Shown here: one piece after another, positions 34,068 through 46,269 of the stretch
How positions within the stretch are numbered: the first letter of the stretch is position 1
How the letters are laid out: every line of letters begins with the position of its first letter
NCBI GenBank assembly: GCA_013180625.2
Contig: SNVD02016092.1
Span: forward strand, 930,001 to 994,000
Origin: Boswellia sacra
Taxonomy: Eukaryota > Streptophyta > Magnoliopsida > Sapindales > Burseraceae
Direction: 5' to 3'
Length of the DNA stretch: 64,000 bases
Notes under the pieces: model-generated
What the model was told of the DNA's origin: nothing
What the model saw: the letters and a program-made list of their open reading frames with translations, nothing else
Database searches by the model: none
Made by a program: the position numbers and the translations under genes

Positions 34068-37000
34068 TCATTTCCACAATCTCATATCAAACATATCTGC
34101 CGCCAACTCCTTCCTATAGTTTCGAGCATGGTCTGGATGACGTATAACTTCTACAGACTCACCAATAATTAGGCAACTAAGATACATGATAACAAAAACT
34201 CCACAATCTCCACTGGACGAGAACAGAACATAATGGTTAGTTGCAACTTCAAGAGTGGATATTACGATAAAAGAAACAAGTTTAGTTTTAAATGGGAGTA
34301 ACCTTATTTGTTATTGGGAACACCTTCGACTCGAATGACCGGCTATGGATCTGCACCACCACCGTTGTTCCCATCAATGGCCTGCAGCAATGAAGGAATC
34401 ATATGTGCATATGGCGACATTTGACTTTGAAATTCATCATCTGCGTATAGATTGTGGTCCGAGTCATATACATCGATCTTGCTTTCTTTCACGTTAACAT
34501 CTCCCAACACCCAATGAATTTGTCTAACGTTTATTGGAATAAAAACCTAAGAAATGGAAGAAATGCCAAAAGACAAGTCATGTGAGACACAAGCTACAAC
34601 AAAACTAGATATTAAGTGGTCATTCATCTTTGTTATACTCACCCTCTCCGCAGACAAACATGACGTGCCTTCAAATTTGCTTTCACCTTTAGCGTACTTG
34701 ATGCATCTGTCATCATTCTTAGTCCAAAGTGGTTCTTGTTTTTCAAATAATGAGTATTTTGCAGTCAAGAGTTGCTGCACAGCACACAAGACAGTTCAGT
34801 GAATCAATCGAAACAATGAATCATTATTTATCCCTAGTCATGGCATTATGATTACATATGTACCTGAAAAAAACAATCCATTATTGCATATTGACCACTC
34901 TGATTTGCATATCTGTGCCGAATGAACCAAAATGCGACATCTATATGCTGTATTCATAAAAACATTTTAGTTGAAAGTAGCTTATAATTGACATGCACTA
35001 ATATGTTGACTTCCATACATACCACGTCAGACAACCACTCTCTAGGTTTAACCATAGTTCTAAAGAACTTCTTGTCACCAAGCGTTGGCCCGAGTTCAAC
35101 ACTATAAGACAAGCAATTTATGAGAACATACTTATGCTGCATGACACAAAAGTAATGGAAGGATGATGCCCACTTACAATTTTCCATCATCTTCTTTGTG
35201 ACGCAGCCAAGTATTCAATTCTTTCAAGGTGTCATTCTCTTCCGGTTTGTGTTTCTTCAATGGGTTTGTGTAAGGAGGTCTACAAGATTGTGCGCGTGTT
35301 GTTGGTCGCTTACGCAAGTATACCTTCTGTCTGTCACTTATAACAGTGACATCTGGTGGGGATATGCATGTGTTGGCGGGAATCTCGCATGGGTTGTATG
35401 ATTCATCACGAATAACTCCTACTTGTTCAAGACATGTCGATATATCGGTATACTTCTCACGTTTGTGTTCAGAAACAATATTAACAACATCAACATTATC
35501 AGTGGTAGTGTATTCAGCAGCCAGCTCCCCAACTATATCTTCATTTTGGCACTCTCTCGACGGAGTGGTGAAAGAGTCATCAAAAAACTGTAATCAACAC
35601 CATAACATGAGATGCTGAATTTTTTTCGTAGATAACACAACAAATAAGAAAGTAAAACTATTATTGACTGGAAAAGGAGAACTATATTGCTGTCTGGAAT
35701 CTCCGTATCTAACTTGTATAAATGAAAAGATTTGATTAATTGAGGTCTCTATCCGATGAAGTCTTTTGGTGATGTCATCCTCCTTTTTACGTTCTGCGGC
35801 CCGAAGATAGCCTATCTCACCCTCTATGTGGACGATCTTCTCATTCTATAAAACAATCAAGACAAGAGTGAAATATGAATGTTTTGTGCAATAGTAAAAC
35901 AACAAGGTTAAAAAGCAAATTAGGGAATGGAAAATATTACCATGCGATACAATCTTTCTTCAATACTTGAGTACATGTCCGACCCACGATGATCGGTATC
36001 CCCTGCAGGAGGTGAAGTGGTAGGTGTTTTGTCATTTTCTTTATGGGGCGACATGGCTCTATCTTCTGCCGTATGCTTATCTTTTGGTCCCTCATCTGAA
36101 TCGTGTTTAAGTGTAAACCTCATTTTTGTAATCTTTAGTTTTCCGCAATGCAAAAATGTTAAAAGTGTATGGGGTGGGGAACTCACCTCGTTGTGCAGGA
36201 GAATGACTTTCGGATTCAACCTATGAAATGTACATAAACGAAAAGGTTATCAAAAGTAATATACATCTTACTAAAAATACAAACATATTTATTCCATTGG
36301 TCCATACCTGAGTTTGACGAAAAATGATGTCTTGCACTTCCTTGTTGGTGTGGTAACTTCTTGTAATCCACCTAAGAATGAAAAGCACATTTTTTTGCCA
36401 ACTTAATTGCCAATCTAGGATTACATTGGTCAAATGTCTCATAAACCCACACTTATTACACAGAAAGAAGATATTGTTAGGCTCTAAGATATTAAACAAC
36501 GGACAACAAAAGGGAATACGATACCACCCATTTACCTTAAATGCATACGGGAAACCATGCAAGTTATAATGCTCTTTATGTGTGCTCTTCTTCAATTTCT
36601 TAAGATTCCACTTGCTATGTCGATCCTGAATGTTCTTTCTCATGCTGTTTAATGTCATATCAAAGCATTTTCGGCCCCAAGGATATGCATTGAACGCACC
36701 GATATCATCAAGCAAATGAATATGGTCTATTGATGAACACTTAAATATGTATGCTTAATAAGAGCTTAATTCATCATATTGCATTAATAGTGTCGTTAAA
36801 TTCCTCAACTTAAGCATATTTGTAGTCTTTACATCATTTTAATTAACTTTCTCTTAATTTCGGTTTTGATGTAGGTTCAATAAATTGGGCATAACTTTCT
36901 ATTTATAGATCAGAATGGTGCAAATCTTAATGTTTTGGAAGGTGAATTCAATTATCTACAAGATTACATTTCACAAGCATCATCAAATTCGAACTATTAG

Positions 37001-38852
37001 TGGATCAAAATTGGGCTTGAAGTGAACCCATCTGTAGATTCGGCCCAGCTTGACCATGCCTCAGTATTTTGATCGTATCTCTCAAAATACGTATCCAAAT
37101 CGTATAAATCAAAATGTTCTAGAAAGCTGAGAGAAATATCTATGACTTTTATGGAGACATGTGATTAAAATTCTCAAAAATTTAATGTCAAAATCGGTGG
37201 TCAAAGTCGGTTCACCTAATTACCTCAATTGTCAAAGTTGGTGCATCTAATATTTGACAATTATTTATTTATAATTTGACAAGTTTGCCCCTGAATGTAT
37301 CTATAAATAGAGGTGCCTTGTGACCCATTAGGGCATCTTGGCCTTGCTAGGATCTTGTATTGTGTTTCTCTCTTGTGTTTTTATGCTATTAATAAATTTT
37401 CTTTTTCTTGTAATTTGTTTCCTTTCTTTTATAATGTCTTTCTAATTTCTCTCTTGTTAAGGTGAAAGGGTGAAACCCTTGATATGAGAGTAAGGATTCT
37501 CAAACCCTTTAATACGTGCTTAATAATCATAATCTTGTGTTGTTTATATGATTTATTTTTATTTCTCTAATCAATCTTGACACCACTTGTAAAGTGGAGG
37601 TCTTGATCCATTGTCGACAATCTTTGGCACATCAAATACTTAGATCCTTTCTAGATGTCGTATGGTTCTTCCTTACCGATATGAATCTTGTTATGAACCT
37701 TGATTTGTTGAAGACATATGGAGATTGACACATTGGATGCTTGAACCCAATTACAAGAAGTGGTATAAATATTCGTAACGAAGCAAATACAATTTATATA
37801 ACTAAAACGGGTTGTTTATCCTTATTTGAGATATCAAGGGCGGATCCCCTAACCTTAACTTTCATTATTATTGTATTAATTTCTCTTGTGTTATTCTCAT
37901 TTATTATTTAAGAACTTATTCTTTACTCATACTTGTTGATATTATCTTGTCATCTCTTTGAATCATCCATATCATATTTGCTTACTTTATAGTTTGTAGC
38001 GTTAAAATTTCCTTTCTCGTGGATCGACCCCGGTCTCACCGGGTTTATTACTTCGACACTCCTATACTTGGGAAGCAATCCTTTTCAGATGTGTCATCTA
38101 TCTTAATTTTAGTTGTTGGTTCTTTACCCAACAATGCACACTCTAAGAAATACAACATTGCCATTTTTACTCTTAGCATGTCATCATTATCTGGGCTTTG
38201 TTTGAATGCCGCTTGTAATTCTCCATGGTCGAACCTAACTCTTCCACCAAGTAGACCATGACATAAGCTTTGCTCTTTGGGGACTCTCTTTCGTGGATCA
38301 TAACAGGGAAAATTTCCAAACCGTAACCCCGTAATCGATGCAAAATTTCTCCATGAAAATGTAACCTTCTTTCCATTAACAAGAAAGGTCATACCGTCAT
38401 CGTCACTGTCCACTTCCCGCAAAAGCATGTTGTGGCAAATGCATGATGAAAATTGTATTTGTTGCATGTCCACAAAATGACCGAAGCATGAATCTTTAAA
38501 CAACTTCATCTGAGTCTCCGAAAGAGTTTCCCGAATGTTGAGTAAAACCTCATTGATCTTTGACTTACAGGTTATCTTTGCAGGAAAAAAATCTATGTCC
38601 TCGAATTTGGCCTGCAAGGATGATACCATTTTAATATTTAGTACTGTAATAAGATTAAAGGAACTATTTTTAAGTATTTTCAAAATAGAGGGTGTTCCAA
38701 CCTACCTCATCAACATTCATTTCTTCGTGTGGCCTTTTATCGTCTAATGGTATCCTTTCTTTTTCTATCTTTCGTTTCTCAATTGATACCATCCTTTCTT
38801 TCGCTTTCTTCGTTCCCCTCGCAGTTACTTTGTATTTCCTTGTTTTAACCAT
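34068..38852 (-). pseudogene. DUF1985 / Ulp1-like (C48) cysteine protease gene of the MULE, interrupted
   Basis: Multi-exon gene on the - strand. Exon 1 (38852-38706) encodes a basic start MVKTRKYKVTARGTKKAK. Exon 2 from 38611 has the DUF1985 domain (MLLREVDSDDDGM, KVTFSWRNFASITGLRFG, LLGKEPTTKIKID). It is split by a solo LTR and resumes at 36730 (HIHLLDDIGAFNAYPWG) to a donor near 36536. Linker exons include 35667-35846 (coiled-coil-like, RLHRIETSINQIFSFI) and about 35174-35590. The Ulp1 peptidase follows: PREWLSDV (35030-35105), HIDVAFWFIRHRYANQSGQY (34868-34955), catalytic His in VRQIHWVLGDV and Asp in DVYDSD (34440-34545), catalytic Cys in GDCGVFVIMY (34183-34212), stop at 34068. Ulp1 enzymes cleave SUMO; what MULE copies do is unknown. 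Intact splice sites and triad contrast with the LTR insertion and a stop at 34343. Confidence 0.8.
36731..38096 (+). mobile_element. Solo LTR inserted in the DUF1985 exon
   Basis: 1366 bases beginning TGATGAACAC and ending GATGTGTCA, with an exact 5-bp duplication TCTAT (36726-36730 and 38097-38101). Removing the insert and one TSD copy rejoins the DUF1985 reading frame across the site. It contains ctataaatag at 37301-37310, a TATA box in + orientation. No gag-pol and no second LTR are present, as left by recombination between two LTRs. The gtggatcgaccccggtctca-type sequence near 38022 is reminiscent of large Ty3/gypsy LTRs (inference). Confidence 0.85.
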
Positions 38853-41789
38853 CTCTGAAAAAACCCTTCACATGTAACAATGTAAATCAACAATCTCAAC
38901 CAGCAAAGTATAATGCTTTTTTTTTTATAAAATAAATGCTCATTTAATAATTAATTAGACTATTATAATTTGTATGACATAATGCTATTATTTGTATGAC
39001 ATAGCAGAAAACAAGTTAAGCAAAGACATTGGCTTCTCAACAACAAAACTATAAGACTATAAATGGAGAAACTGTTAACTGTTATAATTAAATTAGAATC
39101 TTAATACCCACTAGCAACACTAATTATCCAATAAGAATTAAAGAAGTCAAACTAAATAAATAGGATTTAAGTCAAATGCAGATAAAAGAATGATAGACTT
39201 GTGTGAAGGGTAGAATTGTAAATTGAATTAATTAGAGGGGAGTGGGTTTATTCCTTTGTAAATAGAATTGTTATGCTGTGCTGGAAATGGTGGGGGGCTG
39301 TGGGACTTAGTTACAGCTGGAGAGTTAGTTAGAGAATATATATATATATATATATATATATAGAGGGAGAGCGAGAGAGGGGAGGAATTTCAGTATTGTG
39401 AGAAATCAGTTTCTTGGGAGAGCTGGCAGGACTCTCGAACTTCCTGCCAAACACTCCAATAAACACATAATTTTTCCTACAATTTTCACTGCTTACTACT
39501 ATAATTCCATCTAATTCCTAATTTCTACCAATTCAGTTCCTCAAACTTGGCTCATATGCAGAAATTCAATCTAAATAATCATTAAAAGGGCTTCCAAAAT
39601 TACAAACCTGATGCCACATATATCAATCCCATAAGTTTGGCCACGTTTAAATCAATAGTTTAAACCGCAAAAATGCCCTAATTGAACAACCGATACAACA
39701 TAAAATGATAGGAAAAAAAACGAGCACACCGCTCAAATCCATAGGCCACCAAGAATCACCATTGGTACCCAAGCCTGGTGTACCCAATCTAAATCAAGGT
39801 TTTTATTCAATTGCAATGATTGATGAGCCAACCAGTGTCACTGACTTATCAGCAAAAGATTGAACACAAATATAGAATGAGCAAGAGGTAAATTATATTT
39901 AATTCTTAACCCTTCAAAAATCATCAAGAAACAAAGTTTGCCTCAGACCCCACCTCTTAAAAACCACATCTTTGTTACTGGTGCAATATATTCATTATCA
40001 TCTTACCCGGATAAGAAACTACACGCAGCAACTTTAATTTCATCTGGAATAACTTTTTACAGTCAGATTTTTGACATCCCCCTTTATTTTAAGATTCCAT
40101 ATAAAACTCCATATCAGTAAACGTGTCTAATCGTTTACAATTATTATTCTACCAAAAAATGACAACACCTTGAGGCTTTAAACACTGTTCATATTTCCTT
40201 ATAGCTCACCTCATGCTTTTGCCAATTCATAACATGCAAATGACAAACATATCATTAGATCTACAAAGACAAAAGCTAACTCAATTGTGTCAGACTTATA
40301 TCAGTACCAAACAATAAGTAAATTTGATGAAAACCTAAAACTAAACCTGAGGCCAAACTGAAGCAATCTTAAACATCAATTCATTAAATAACCAATACCA
40401 TAGTCAACCTGTTTTTAGGGTCCCTTTCTAGGTAGATAACGACTTTCACCTTGTAGCAAGTAAACTAGTTGAATAAGTAATAAACCATAATGGTAAAAAC
40501 ACAGAGGATACAACCAAACACCGACATTCAAGAAAGCAAAACAAGTAAAATACCACACATATGGGAAACCATTTAATACTTAATGGCTATAGGCTATGCA
40601 GAACTGCCAAAAGAGGAACGAATCAAATATATGATACAAGAACAATCCGTAGAGTCAACCATCTCTGGACATGTGACAAACTTCAAAGATGAAATGAAAT
40701 AAATGATAACAAAAGCATATCCACTTAAAACATATTTGGTCTCAATAACATTCCCATTTGTCACATTGACAAACTTAATGAAACATATCACCAAAATCAC
40801 GATCACCACAAACATACTTGATTGAAACATCATTACACACCAGTAATTATCCAATAAAAGGAGTATCCAAATTAAGCTTAAGCAAGACTTTATCAAACTC
40901 AATATACTTGAGCTTTGCCTGACCTAACAGGCACACGGATATTAATAGCTTATCAACACACATTTGAAGTTTGCAAATGGAAAGCAAACTTGTTAATCTT
41001 ATGAATAAATAGAATCCAATTTCAGTCTCTAAAAACAATCTCTAAGCTACTGGAGACTTGAAAATATTAAGAATCAACAAAACTAATAAATAAAACCTGA
41101 TGGAATTATAGTAGTAAGCAGTGAATATTGTAGGGAAAATTCAATCCCATATATCAATCTAAATAAAAGGGCTTAGATGGAATTATAGTACCAATTCAGT
41201 TCCTCAAACTTGGCTCATATTTAGAAATTCAATCTAAATAATCATTAAAAGGGCTTCCAAAATTCAATCCCAAAATTACTTGCTCACCAGTTGTTTCCTG
41301 ACCCAGCAACATTGTCCCAGTCTGCGACCAGAGCGGCCGAGCGAGGCCACATGCGCGACCACAACAACAGCACGACGGTACACTTGCAGCGAAGCAAGCC
41401 CACCGTCGCGACTAGCAAGCTATGAAATCGGCGGCACGACGTGGCGAACAGGGGATGACTAAGGCCACGGGTGCGACGAGCAAGCGACCATAGCGGCGGG
41501 ACGAGGCGAGCACGACAGCAGAACGACGCGACGGGCGCGATCGACAAGCGACCAACGGAGCGGCACTAGGGGAGAACAGCGGCAGAGCAAGCCGAGGATG
41601 ACGCGATCACAGTAAGGAATCACAACAGAGCAACGACAGCGGCATGATGGAGTTCGATGAGGGCAGCGGCGGAGCCTGTGAGCAGCGGCAGATGAAGGGA
41701 GATTTCAGTCATGCGTCGTGTTCTTTGCACGAGTATGGTTGAATAGGGTTTATGGGATTTGGGTTTTGTTGTCTTTTTTTCATTTGTCA
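38853..41789. other. MULE right arm, no gene; internal direct and inverted repeats
   Basis: Presumed upstream region of the Ulp1 gene. 39526-39600 is repeated directly at 41189-41263, with few differences over 75 bases. 39469-39512 is repeated inverted at 41099-41141. Together these indicate an internal rearrangement of the arm. 41280-41710 is GC-rich with short ORFs on both strands and no family match. The rest is AT-rich. Confidence 0.55.
39336..39362. repeat. (TA)n microsatellite
   Basis: About 13 TA repeats in the MULE right arm, followed by gagggagagcgagagagggg. Confidence 0.85.
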
Positions 41790-41910
41790 AGGATATTTTC
41801 GTCTTTTTATATGTTATAAGGGGTCAATAATAGTTAAAATAGCAAAAGGGGTCATATAGACAATAGTTATTAGAGGGGGTCATTTGATGAAAATCGGGCA
41901 TTTATCAAAC
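41790..41910 (-). repeat. MULE right terminal inverted repeat
   Basis: Partner of 29581-29700. On the - strand it reads gtttgataaatgcccgattt followed by tgaccccc, atgacccctttt and attgacccctt blocks. The outer boundary is set where the similarity stops. Confidence 0.7.
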
Positions 41911-42758
41911 ACCCTCCCTTCTTTTTAAGCTGATTTTCTCTAAAGCAAAACAGAAGCTACTTTTTTCTATAGCAACAACAATCCTAGACTAGCTTGTTTT
42001 CAGTTTGGCAACCTTATATGATTTTGTCATGTTGAGCGATTTCCATTTGTAAAAGTTTGATAAAGACAATTTAAGTTCTATATAATCAACACCTCATGTA
42101 GTGGGATTCCCTTAATCTTTATTAGATTAAGATTGTATTTGTTTCAATCACTTAACACTTTTTAGATCTAAACACTTTTTAGAACTTAATTTACACCACT
42201 TAATAGGTTGTTTGTTTGCTCTTTTAGATACCACTTAAAAAAAGTGGCAAGGAAATATTTTACCTTTAATATGACATTTTTACCCTTATTGAAATGTAAC
42301 ATGTTTGTATTATATTTATACAATTATTTAAAAATTGAATAGTTAATAAAATTAAACCAAAATTCTTTTTCATTTAAATAATTAATATTATATTTTTTAC
42401 AAATCTTTAAAAAATAAATATTAACTAATATAAAATAAAAATTCTTTTTATTTAAATAGTTAATATTATATTTCTTACAATATTTTAAAAATTAAAAATT
42501 TAATAAAATTAAATAGAAATTATAAATAATTATAAATTTAATACTTATTAATTATATTTTAATTAATAATTTTTTTAATTTCTAATTGATTATATCTTTT
42601 TAAATTTATTCTTATCAATTATTAACCAAATTTTTTTTAAATTAGTTATTTTAACTAAACTACGTTAATAAAAATAACAAAACAATGTTAAGTAATAGAT
42701 AAACCGATCTCAACACCATAATTATTAAAATTCTTTATTGTAGCAAGACCATAAAAAA

Positions 42759-43020
42759 TTAATTATAAGCTTGAAATAATTGATTAGCAATTTGGTCCCG
42801 AAGTTGGTGCATAAAAGCTTGCCCTGTAGCTCTACCGGATTGACTTGTGGTTGGTATTTGATTCTGATATGCTTCCTAATTCTCTAGTTGAACTTCTTCA
42901 TCATCAAATTTAGAAAATAATACATCTACAATTGACATCTTTCGAAGAAAATTATGTAATGCGAAACATGCTATCACTATACCTTTTTGTGTATCAAATG
43001 AGTATGGTGCCATTTTCTTT
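42759..43020 (-). pseudogene. C-terminal fragment of PIF/Harbinger transposase
   Basis: The - strand reads MAPYSFDTQKGIVIACFALH followed by NFLRKMSIVD, the conserved C-terminal end of plant HARBI1-like DDE nucleases (IVIACFALHNFLRK motif). After an in-frame TAG it continues to LRDQIANQLFQAYN and a stop at 42759. The N-terminal catalytic Asp residues are absent. Located just inside the left end of the 42131-45732 element, it supports the superfamily call. Confidence 0.65.
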
Positions 43021-43477
43021 AATATTGGATTTTACCTTAAGTTTCACATTCTCTTGAGAAAAATTTTTCTCAAGACATATATAAGCTAAACCCAGACGTA
43101 TAAAGACGAAAAAAGTTCCTATAATTGAGAACTGATCAATTGAAATGGTTTAGTTATTTTCTAAGATATTGCATTCTAATTGCATGCTTCCAATCAAGAA
43201 TTAGTACCAAAGTTTGATATTTACAGAAAAAATAAATTAAGGAAATAACTTTAGAAAGTAAATATGCAAAATACACCCATACATCTTGTTCCAATTTCTT
43301 TTCCCTTAAATTGTAGCATACAATTATAGTTAGATATTGTGACATTTATATAGAAACGAATAAAAGAATGGTTAACCTAGAACTGAAAGAAGATTAATTC
43401 TACTCTAATTAATCAATTAATATAATTATTCTTTTCCTGAATACTCTTACCAATCAATTAACCAAAGCCATATGTGG

Positions 43478-43780
43478 TCAGCCAGCCTGAGCAGCAACGG
43501 CTTCCAGTCTCTTCCACTTCAATTCTCTCTCTTCTTCTACTTCTTCAGCCTTGGCTTCTTTTTCTTCAAGCTTCCTCTGGCATTCTTCAAACAATTCAGC
43601 ATCCATCTCTAGGAACATCCTCCGAACATTGGAAGTAAGCCCATGGACTGCCTGGTTCCAGTGGCTTCGCATGTTCTTCTCCAATGCTTCAAAGATTATT
43701 GGAAAAATCACCTTTCTGTTCTCAGCAATCAAGCTTACCATGTGCTCATTGTTCCACAAGAACAGAGCCCGTTCGGCAAC
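43478..43780 (-). pseudogene. Captured last exon of a PP2A regulatory subunit B' (B56)
   Basis: After an AG acceptor (atcatggcag before 43780) the - strand reads VAERALFLWNNEHMVSLIAE, then the IFEALEKNMRSHWNQAVHGL stretch, an NVRRMFLEMDAELFEEC helix and a Lys/Glu-rich tail to TGA at 43478. These are the final HEAT-like helices and C-terminus of B56, which steers the PP2A phosphatase to substrates. The usual protein is about 500 residues; only about 100 are here. No earlier exon was found, so it is a transposon-captured fragment inside 42131-45732. The frame is intact. Confidence 0.88.
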
Positions 43781-45735
43781 CTGCCATGATTCTTTATAGT
43801 AAGAAACACTTTCCAAAGAACTGCTGATGATAGAAATCTAAGATTTGTCCTTGAACCATATTTCAGACCAAATAAATGAGTTAAATTTAATAGAAAAGGT
43901 GACCCCTACACAGAAAATCAACAACAAATAAGAAAATATGAATGTAATCAGCACTTGAGAGTTGAGGAAACAGTTACAAATTACAACTTTGGAAAGTCCA
44001 TTAATATTTCATTATACTTAACTGACCATAGATAGGACTAGAAACTTGCTGTATTAGAAATCCATGATACTATTTGACCATAAAATTACAAATAATAATA
44101 CAGCAACATGAAAACAGTCATGCTACAGAAAAGGGAGGGAAGTAACTCGCAGATTGTCTGGTAATGCAGTGAAAGAAAACTTATCCAAATACCAATTCAA
44201 CTCTACAATCGCATTTAATGTCTTATCATAATTACTTGAGCCAACTATGTTACTGTGATCAAATAATTGCATCAACTAAGTTCGTCTGAGTTTGACATTG
44301 AAAGTGTGACAAAATATGGCAAATTAAAAATGTAGGCCTTGCTAACACCACATAATTCTGTCCAATTGGTGCTACATATTTTCTTGTTTTAAGATGGACT
44401 CATTTACTATGACTCTAAAAGCTCCTCAATCAACTATGTAAAATGTAGTCTATTTTTCTTAGGAGAATGTGAAACTTAAGGTAAAATTACAATGAATTTC
44501 ATCATGGGAACACTTGGGTTAAACTCAATCATACATCAAAGAAGCTGACATCAAAATCTAGTTCCTAACGAGCAGAATGACACAAGTTGGGTAAGAGACA
44601 CAAAACATATTAAACCCTCCTCTATTAGGCATATGTTTTGAAGGGTTCTTCCCTGCCAAATTATTTCTTAGTATGATACCATGGCTGGATCAGATAAAGA
44701 CATGAAAAAGGGTAAGTGAAACCAAGCTCCTTGAGATTTGAGATGACAAAAACAATACATGTAGCCAACACAGGATGGCACACCATTTTGTGTACTTTGG
44801 TAGTGACAATCTACAACCTGATGTTAAGAGTAGTAAACGTTACACGCAGACCAAACTGGGTCAAACTCAAATCTATCGGGAACCTTCAAAAAAGCACAGA
44901 TAAGAAGAAGCCATCACCTGAGCTAATATTGCAGGTTTAGAAAATTGGATGATATTTGAGAACATAAGGAATAGTAAAATTACAATAATAATAAATTTTA
45001 TGTGAATTATACACATGCCTCTAAATTACATTTTGACTTGCAGAATTTCTAAAGCATGAAAATATTACCGGGCAAGATTTGATAAACATTCTCCATTGCC
45101 TGAACTGGGGAGAGGCAGAGCCCGATTCACCAACATTACAGCTTAGGGAAACATAATAGAGAATAGCTATCTTCTTCACATATAAGCAAGTTTTCAACAA
45201 TTGCAGACTAGCAAAACAGACAAGCAAAACATATTTGGTCTATTTGCAGATCCACAGAGACAAAACAAAAGCAGATCCAATTGCTTAAACAGTGACAAAA
45301 GCAGATCCAGAAGCAAAAAAATGGCCAAAAAATCTCTAATAGGCACGATCTAATTGCTTAAAAAAAAGAAACAAACAAAAAATAGACATATATTACTAGA
45401 TTCGGTCGCCGGAAAATTAGCTTCAGTGCCGGAAGTGGAGAAATGGCCGGATTTGAGAAGTAGGGTTCACAGGGAGAGGGGATGGAAACTGAAAACGCAG
45501 CCAGGCTAGAAAGCGAGGAAAAAATAATTGTAACCGTGTTTATATAGGAGGATATTTTTGGTATTTTATACATTCAGATGTTTTGAATTAAAAAAAGTGG
45601 TAATTTTTCACTTTTTTAATTCATACAAATATCACTTAAAATAAGTGATTAGACACTAAAATAAACAAAAAAATTTTTAAACCACTTAAATCTATTTAGA
45701 TTCAGATTTAAGTGGTTAAAACAAACAACCTCTAA

Positions 45736-46269
45736 GTCTGCATATCACTCACTTATTGGTGAAAGTAAAAAATAATGTTAATCTTATGAGCCCTCGATAC
45801 AAATTTTTGTAGATAATTGATTTGTTATAATATGATTAGAATAGTAAATTTATAAAATTAACTTATTTAATGAATGCTGATAATATATAAATAAATGAAT
45901 AATATCATATCAATTTATATTAAAAATTGAGTGATTTTATATCTACAACTAATTTATATTATTACCTTATTATAATTAGAGTTGACAAAATTTTATTTGA
46001 GGGTAAAATTGTATAATATAGTAAATATTTATCTAATAAAATTTTGCTAATTCCAATAGTCAAAGGTTATATATTTAAATACTAGATATTAAATTATTCA
46101 TAAAAAGTTTATATAAAAACTTTTAAGTATAACACTCAATATTCAGATGGTAAACATACCAACTTAGGACTAAAGTGTCACTTGAATCAAAAGCTATAAC
46201 TGTCATGTAAGCATATTTCTTAGCCTTTTATCATCACCACCACGCTTCGCAAGCGTGTCATCCTACCTT
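45736..46269. other. AT-rich intergenic, no feature
   Basis: No gene. It includes one 8-bp TSD copy, cctacctt at 46262-46269, of the following hAT element. Confidence 0.5.

Larger units (their letters stand above)
29581..41910. mobile_element. Mutator-like element (MULE) with transposase and Ulp1 gene (Kaonashi-like)
   Basis: A 12.3-kb unit bounded by imperfect inverted repeats of about 120 bases. The left starts gtttatcaaggtttattttt. The right, read on the - strand, starts gtttgataaatgcccgattt. Both then carry matching atgacccc/ttttgacccctt blocks. Inside, a mudrA-type transposase (+, 30302-32741) converges on a DUF1985/Ulp1 C48 peptidase gene (-, 34068-38852). MULEs that carry ULP1-like genes are known in plants as Kaonashi elements, and this content fits. 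Two palindromic repeat arrays flank the transposase gene. A 1.37-kb solo LTR (36731-38096) is nested. A 9-bp target duplication could not be identified, so the ends may be off by a few bases. Confidence 0.8.
42131..45732. mobile_element. PIF/Harbinger-type element, defective, with captured PP2A B' exon
   Basis: The left end gattgtatttgtttcaatca and the right end (- strand) gaggttgtttgttttaacca match at about 19 of the first 25 positions. Similarity continues inward through cacttaa and tttgttt blocks. A 3-bp TAA duplication flanks both ends (42128-42130, 45733-45735), the PIF/Harbinger target size. The interior has the C-terminal end of a Harbinger-type transposase (42759-43020) and the last exon of a PP2A B' gene (43478-43780). 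43800-45560 holds other non-coding, possibly captured, sequence. The transposase is truncated, so movement would need a partner element. Confidence 0.7.

Noticed and set aside
41284..41547. GC-rich 87-codon - strand ORF (and one on +)
   Set aside because: Both strands are open because of base composition; no domain recognised; inside the MULE arm.
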